Assembly: GCA_012064415.1 (NCBI GenBank)
Contig: SSNU01000042.1
Coordinates: forward strand, 1 to 64,000
Direction of reading: 5' to 3'
Length of the DNA: 64,000 nucleotides
From: Gyrodactylus bullatarudis
Taxonomy: Eukaryota > Platyhelminthes > Monogenea > Gyrodactylidea > Gyrodactylidae
Positions within the stretch are counted from its first letter, which is position 1. Every line of letters begins with the position of its first letter. Positions 58,501 through 64,000 of this stretch are shown piece after piece. The notes under the pieces were generated by a model. The model was not told where the DNA came from, did no database searches, and saw nothing but the letters and a program-made list of their open reading frames with translations. A program made the translations under genes and the position numbers.

Positions 58501-61500
58501 ATTCATTAACACTGCCTGTTTTACAACTTCCATTCTTCTTATCAGTCATTCTGAATGAAAGTTTTGCTTTTGAATTTCCATTACTTGACTTTTGATTTTA
58601 TTTATTTTCCTACAGAATGGAAGTTGTAAAACAGGCAGTGTTAATGAATTTAATTTCTTTGTTATTGGAGTAGTTATTTATCCTTTTGATTTTCTTTTCT
58701 CTCTTGTTGGTCTTTTAAAGGTATAGAGTCTCTCCACCTAAACTAACATAAATTTAAAATTTTTTTTCATTTTTTATAGAAGATAATTCGAACCCTGTCA
58801 TTGATAAGAGAGTTTCCGGTTCAAATGTCATCTCGCATCCCCTTGAAGAGGTAGGTTATCGCTTTGATCAAATTTAACCCACCCATTAGTAACCAGAAAA
58901 GCTAAATTCTAGTTTTTAAATCCAAGAGTTCAATTTTTAAGGTTGAAAATAAAACAATCTAAGGAATGTTTCTGAATTCTCTATTGATATCTCAAAACTT
59001 GTTGATAATGGAGAAAAACACTAATTTCATTGTTTTAACCTTTTAAAAGTCTCACAGTCATAGTTCTATCACACGTCATTTTAGAAAACTCATTATTATT
59101 CATTCAAGCCTCAGAAAATACTTTGTTTATCATCCATTCGATAGGAAATTTAATCATCTCCTGGAATACGCAAAGATCTTGGCTTTATCATTCGTCAAAC
59201 TCGCGCTATACTAATTCAAAGAGAGCTGATTTTTTTCAAAAAATTATTTTTTTAAAACGTTTTTTTGAAAACCTACTTCCCAAGGTCATAGGTAAAAAGT
59301 ACGATAACTTTTATCGAGTAATCATACCTGCAAAATTCAAATGTACAATCGCCCGAACTCGATCTGCTAAAGCTAAAAGGATAGTCTGTTTTTGGATCAA
59401 AATAATTTTTTGATCGATAACTTTTGAACCAAAAATAATTGCTTTAAAACAACTATAGATTTGTAACCAGCGTATTCAAAAACCAAGTTTGAATGCAAAT
59501 CATGAAAAAAAATTCTCTGGGACTTGGAGGGTTAAAGATCAATCTGATGGTCAGCAGAGTAGAAACTTTCTCTCAAGACTACACTTTTCCTCACCACCAT
59601 GTGTGGCTTTTTAATTGTTTTTTTGTTTGGTTCTCATGAGGAAGGTTATATTATATTTCGCCGTGTCTCTTCAGACTCTACATTTATAAACTAGTATTAC
59701 AATAAACCTATTTTGAGGCCTTCCATTGGTTCTTTTTTCTTGAATATTTATACTTTATTGATTTTGGTCTTTTATACTTTTTTCTTCACCAATCTAGATA
59801 ATTCGCAAACTAATTGACAACCAGGACCAGGTCAAGAGTAGGGAGAGTCTCCGACACAAGCCTCATGCCTTCTACAATGAAGAGGAATTGAAGATTGTCG
59901 AAAATAGAATTAGAGAACAGGTGGTGATTGAGACTAGCTACTTCAATGCTATCAAGTAAGCTTTGTCCATTGTTTCCCTGACGAATTTCTTTTGGCCTGT
60001 CTAGTCTAAACGAATTTTTATCTTTAAAAAATAAAAGCCAAACTGGTCCAGGTCTCAAGAAGTTAGTGAGACCTTCGGAATTGATTCCGAGTGATGATGT
60101 CAATAACAACGAAGATATGACATTTGAGGCGGCCCGAAGTCTTCTTAGCCATCTCGGCTTCTTCTCCAGTGAACATATTAACAATTTCTCCCTCATTCAG
60201 GATCTCGACTCCAAAGGTACTGGTCGTGTACCCGATCTTAAACTCATGGACAAGATTCAGTGAGTTAATAACCAAACCCCCTCCCCTCGAATTGAGCAAA
60301 TTCGATTCATTCCAAAAAGAAGATCCTCACTATTCGCAATTTGTTTCAACTTTTCCGGTCATTTGCTTATGCGAGAATAGAGAATTTAATCATCTTGAAT
60401 CATATATACACTTTGTTTTGATATAAAAGTATTTTTTAATCTACGCCAACAAATTTGAATGAATTTTACTACAATAATTGATTGATAATATTGATAGCGT
60501 CAAAAAATGAGCAAATGACCCAGAATATTGTTTGGGAAAAAAAAATCTTCTATTTCTCTACCATGCATGAAATTAATTAATATGAAATTCATTTCTCTCT
60601 AATCTCAAGGTTCAAAACAGACTTTCGTCTGGATCTCATACAAAATGAGAAAAATGTCAAGAACGAACTCAAGGCTATCGATAAGTCTCCCTTGTATGAT
60701 TATTTTGCTATTCTTCATTATTCTGCTTGTTTGTCTCTGTCTAAAATGTGTGTGGATGTACTTTTTATTGCTAGTTATTTTTTGTTTAATGTTGAGAAGA
60801 ATAGAGTCAACATCAGCTACTACTTCTTCTTCTTGGCAAACTCACCTAGATTGTCCCTACAAAACTTGAAATTTTTACTCAATCGAAGAGTATCGATCTG
60901 CAATGAATGACTTACATATGGAGTGAAGATGATCAGAGTTTACTATTTTCTGTCAGAATTATTATTACTCACAAGTAGATGGTCAAATTGTTTTTTTCAA
61001 CATATTCATGAACAATAACTACAGTATCTGATTAAAATGCTGGAAAGCATACTATTGGGTCTAGATAGTTCAGATTCGGATCCGTCTGAAAGAAAAATCT
61101 GAAAATAAAATTGATTTTCAAGTCTATAAGGGATTTGATATAGACTTTTTCTTCTACGCAAGAACCATGTCTAAAGGTATCTAGCATCAATGAGTGTCTA
61201 AACTTATTTTATATAGTCTAGATTCCTTAAATATCTTATCACTAGAGTTGCGAATCCGTTCAAAATTTTGTGTTACGGTTTTGCTAGGAATGAAGAAAAC
61301 TTTCGATTTAACTCGGATACTATTGGAAAATAATTGATTTTCATCTGTATTTTATTTGATCTGAGGGTTTCTTCGTATGATCAGGTGCATTGTCTTCAGA
61401 ATGCTATTTTGAAAATTTTCGGTCACTTAAAATCAGATTGAGTAACTCTTAGATCTACAATTTCAATCAGAATGTTTTACGAATATTTAGAGACTGTCTT

Positions 61501-62378
61501 GATAAATTATTACTCATAGCAATTCACTATTGTCAATTTTATGTGAAAATTTTTGTTCCTTGTGATTATTTCTCGTTGAATGTTCCCGCATGTTACGCTA
61601 CATGTTTCAATCTATATATTCCACTTCTTTCTTCTAATTTCCTCTTTTAATTGTATATAGCCGGGAAACTCATAAAATTGCCTTGATTTATATACGCGAG
61701 GGACAAAGTGATCGTAGGAAATACCTGCTCAACTCTTGCGGTAGCTATCAATATCAAAAGTTTGTCGATAACCTCGGTGAAAAGGTTCTCTTGCAGACAC
61801 ATGAAGGCTTCACCGGCGGTCTGGACACCTCAGACAAGGAGAGAAACGGTTCTCATTCCATTTACTACTCTACTCATACCATGGAAGTCATGTTTCACGT
61901 GGCCACAATGATGTCGTCAAATGGGGAAAATGATAAAGTCAAACATGTCGGCAACGATGAAGTTATGATCTTTTGGGTTGAACGTGCTCGTTCCTTTGAC
62001 GAATCAGACTTCAAGACCAGTTTCGGTGATGTCATGATCGTAATTAATCCATACCGAGCTAACCTCTACTACGTTCAAATCTTGAAAAAGAACAAACAAA
62101 TTTCCGAATTCGGTCCCCTCCACGATGGCAGTATTGTTCCGGAATGCCTGTTAGCTGATCTTGTCCGAGAGACGGCCATCAATGCCAGTCAGTCGGTACG
62201 CAAATGTCGTCAAGACTTTAGGGAACACTTTGAAGACAGAGCTTCGTATCTCGTCAATTTCATTCAAAAGTATAAACAAAAGTCAAATTTTTGTGATCTG
62301 ATCAAACAAATATTCATTCCAAATGCAAAGGGACCTAGCTACAATGTCAGCTCTACTCAGGCTGGTGAGTTATTCTAG
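49524..62378 (+). CDS. RALGAPA: Ral GTPase-activating protein, alpha subunit
   Basis: Catalytic subunit of the RalGAP complex, which inactivates RalA/B. It works with a beta subunit that is not in this window. Twenty-four exons close in phase and give 2162 codons (human RALGAPA1 2036). N-terminal exons are 49524-49629, 49660-49820, 49853-49910, 49969-50267, 50469-50516, 50744-51186 and 51345-52503. The middle runs 53025-53277, 53337-53539, 53620-53802, 53883-54194, 54550-54610, 54759-54827, 54893-55242, 55394-55564, 55632-55859, 55921-56283 and 56335-56992. C-terminal exons are 57723-57842, 58780-58850, 59798-59955, 60038-60259, 60610-60684 and 61661-62378. Matches include MFSKRNTEF, RLKHLHLILGKRTELENAE, EVIRWICELLY, RVIGLLGPVNN, RVIVRDFSGKYCWDL and RETHKIALIYIREGQ. 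The Rap/Ran-GAP fold has HVGNDEVMIFW with the catalytic Asn. Several introns are 30-33 nt. The exon-23 donor is GTCTCC. Confidence 0.94.
52685..52913. repeat. MITE-like element in RALGAPA intron
   Basis: Inverted repeats inside the intron 52504-53024. The left arm is CCCCAGGTTCGTCTGATTTG (near 52708-52728) and the right arm near 52872-52892 reads CCAAATAAGACGAACCTGGG. Similarity continues outward with mismatches (TGCTTAAGTAA against its mirror), giving arms of about 40 bp. No coding capacity. Confidence 0.6.
58424..58726. repeat. Long perfect hairpin (113-bp arms) in RALGAPA intron
   Basis: The left arm 58424-58536 begins CTATACCTTTAAAAGACCAA. The right arm 58614-58726 is its reverse complement with no mismatch seen by eye. 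The spacer is 77 bp. It lies in the intron between exons 58780-58850 and 57723-57842, so it would be transcribed with the gene and can fold into a 113-bp RNA duplex. Confidence 0.88.
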
Positions 62379-63407
62379 TATAGTTGAGAATCTATGATTT
62401 TTACAAAAACCTCGATTTTTTCCATAAGAAAATCAAACATGTTAAAGATACATTGCGGAATCCTATTCATGTTGCCCACTTTGACGATTTGAAGAAAAGA
62501 TATCTTTATGAAAAATATGGTCATTTTTCAAATTTAGATTTGGCGCCAAAATCCCATTTTCTCGAACTTTGAACTGAAAATTTTTATTGATTTCAAAGTG
62601 AGAGAGTGATTTTCTGGATCTAAGAGACCCATAATTTTCGAGGGATTTCGATTTTTCAAAATTCCTTTATTTTCAAGTGGTGAAAATGATTAAAAAAAAT
62701 CAAAATCCCAAAGAATGATAAAGTTATGCATTAGAACAGATCCAGTATATTTGGCTTTTTTGTTCGAAAAAATGGGATTTTGGCGCCAATTCGAAATTTG
62801 AAAAATGACCATAGTTTTAATAAAAATAATTTTTTTACAGAATGATTTTGTTCAAATCGTAAAATTGGGACAATATGAATAAGATTCTAAAACATCTTTA
62901 ACACAGATTCCCTTGATATCGATTAGCTCTAATTGCTAAGCTTTTTTAGCCCTTTGTGTCCCAAATTATTATTTTTCATCGCTGATTCCGAATTCAAATT
63001 TTTTTTGAAAGCCAATTCATCTACTAAACTATGACAGAGATATCGGGCAGGCTACTTGAAATCTACGTTCAAAATAAACTTTGGTTAGAACCAGTGAATA
63101 TATTCTTGTAGCCAATTAAATTTCTTTTGCTAGAATAAGAGGTGAAAAAAAGTATTTTAATCATTTCTCAGTTCAGTAAATATCGCTCGATAAATTGTTC
63201 CACTGGTGCGAAAATGGGACATGAAGGGTGAAATTTCATTTTTTTAATGATTAATGAAATAATGTTTAATTTTGAGAAAAATTCTTCAATATTTCAAAGT
63301 AAGCTTGGGAAAATTCCTGGTTTTGTAGAATAAAGCTTAAATGATCTCAAAAGATTGAGTAACTTTACCTTAAATGATTGATCCCTTATTAGAAAGGAAC
63401 AACTTTT
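62379..63407. other. Spacer downstream of RALGAPA
   Basis: About 1 kb. Its first half is the foldback element 62441-62902; the rest is AT-rich with no coding frame recognised. No strong AATAAA for RALGAPA was noted close to its stop; AATAAA appears at 63331. Confidence 0.4.
62441..62902. repeat. Foldback element with GGCGCC core, family 1 (copy B)
   Basis: The left arm contains TATGGTCATTTTTCAAATTT then AGATTTGGCGCCAAAATCCC (62516-62555). The right arm (about 62768-62818) is its close reverse complement, ending AAAAATGACCATA. Outer parts also mirror (GAATCCTATTCATGTTG against CAATATGAATAAGATTC), so arms total about 130 bp. Copy A is at 14660-15135. The flank 62388-62440 resembles the element in the DESI intron. 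Confidence 0.75.
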
Positions 63408-63601
63408 TCAGATACTAGCATTAATTACGGGCTGAGAATTGATTTGATTACTAACTTCAGTTAGCTTCTCCTGGTTTGCACTTCCATTCTCACTTGTAAT
63501 TGTTGCTGGGGCAGAGACATCGGGTTGATTGCATTGAGACGTAGTTTCAACTACTTGCTCGTTTGATTCACTAATTGGTTTTGCATCAACTTTTTGGCTC
63601 T
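63408..63601 (-). CDS. C-terminal exon of a gene running off the window, unidentified
   Basis: A minus-strand open stretch ending TGA at 63408-63410, preceded by an acceptor-like TTAG at 63602-63605. It encodes about 63 residues, Ser/Gln/Asn/Glu/Thr-rich (SQKVDAKPISESNEQVVETT, then ATITSENGSANQEKL), and is richer in G+C than its surroundings. There is no known domain. The rest of the gene would lie at higher coordinates, largely beyond 64000. A chance open frame cannot be excluded. Confidence 0.4.
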
Positions 63602-63605
63602 CTAA

Positions 63606-64000
63606 TTTTTTACAGGAACTTTCCGAAGCTTATTTTGAAGCCCAACTCCCAAAATTATATATATTCCTATTCATTTCTATTATTGTAACAGACCATAGTA
63701 CACCTGTGAGTTTTTATCCTTATCAGTTCAGCAGTAGACTCTAACTAATGAAATAGGTGGTTTGTTCCCAGTTGTAGAATCCCATTTTTCTCAAGGGATA
63801 ATTTGATTATTGCTTACCCCCCCCCCTCTTATTAGTAGTATACGGTTAAAGATGTCTATAGAATTCAAATATATTATAGTCCCTTGTCTGATTAATCGTC
63901 TAGGATTGGAGACGCGAGAATTGCAACCTTTATCAGAATATCCGAGTAAGCAGGCATTAATATTTTTATCGATGGAATTTCAGCTAATGCATTTTCAAAA
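63606..64000. other. Right edge, nothing recognised
   Basis: AT-rich, with a C-rich run near 63820. It may hold an intron or a further exon of the minus-strand gene above; no frame is convincing. Confidence 0.3.

Noticed and set aside
1..64000. tRNA, rRNA or CRISPR features
   Set aside because: No cloverleaf with a TTCGAA-type arm, no rRNA-like stretch and no regularly spaced direct-repeat array was seen; the only tandem arrays are minisatellites.
1..64000. A bacterial or organellar origin of the window
   Set aside because: Conserved genes require GT-AG introns throughout and encode nuclear animal proteins; there are no operons with ribosome binding sites.

Overview
This is a eukaryotic nuclear window, almost certainly from an animal. 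The spliceosomal GT-AG genes include metazoan-type proteins: an MTA-like NuRD subunit, stathmin, RalGAP alpha, UBE3C and DNAJB12/14. The DNA is AT-rich by eye. Genes are compact, and many introns are only 26-37 nt. Very small introns plus a dense gene block suggest a miniaturised animal genome (mesozoan-like, for example an orthonectid or dicyemid), but that is inference. The lineage cannot be fixed from this window.

Layout. 1-4.5 kb holds a 30-bp minisatellite and a complete Merlin DNA transposon with long inverted repeats and a perfect 8-bp target duplication. 4.5-6.8 kb carries an intronless choline-transporter-like gene (-). 6.8-14 kb is repeat-rich: foldback elements, a LINE tail, a large hairpin and a decayed MULE transposase. 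14-31.7 kb holds an unidentified (possibly mTERF-like) gene (+), splicing factor 1 (-), an unidentified coiled-coil gene (+), an MTA-like gene (-) and a DESI-type peptidase with a PUL-like tail (+). 31.7-41 kb is gene-poor but contains three TATA-driven genes (all -) for a tiny secreted peptide family, with foldback elements and another LINE tail. 41-62.4 kb is densely packed: DNAJB12/14 (+), CLYBL (+), stathmin (-), PNO1 (+), UBE3C (-) and a 24-exon RALGAPA (+). The last 1.6 kb has another foldback and the 3' end of a further minus-strand gene.

How genes are arranged. Three divergent pairs share very short gaps between start codons: MTA/DESI 197 bp, stathmin/PNO1 97 bp and UBE3C/RALGAPA 137 bp, so bidirectional promoters are likely. 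CLYBL and stathmin converge with 44 bp between stop codons. The conserved genes are housekeeping functions: branch-point recognition, chromatin deacetylation, ubiquitin and SUMO handling, small-subunit ribosome assembly, Ral GTPase control and ER chaperoning. The least explained content is the secreted peptide family, two families of foldback repeats, two long near-perfect hairpins and a recurring CCAATCAG motif.

Exon coordinates for SF1, MTA, DESI, CLYBL, UBE3C and RALGAPA were read by hand from splice signals. Codon phase balances across every proposed junction. Family names rest on recognised conserved motifs, not on a database search.
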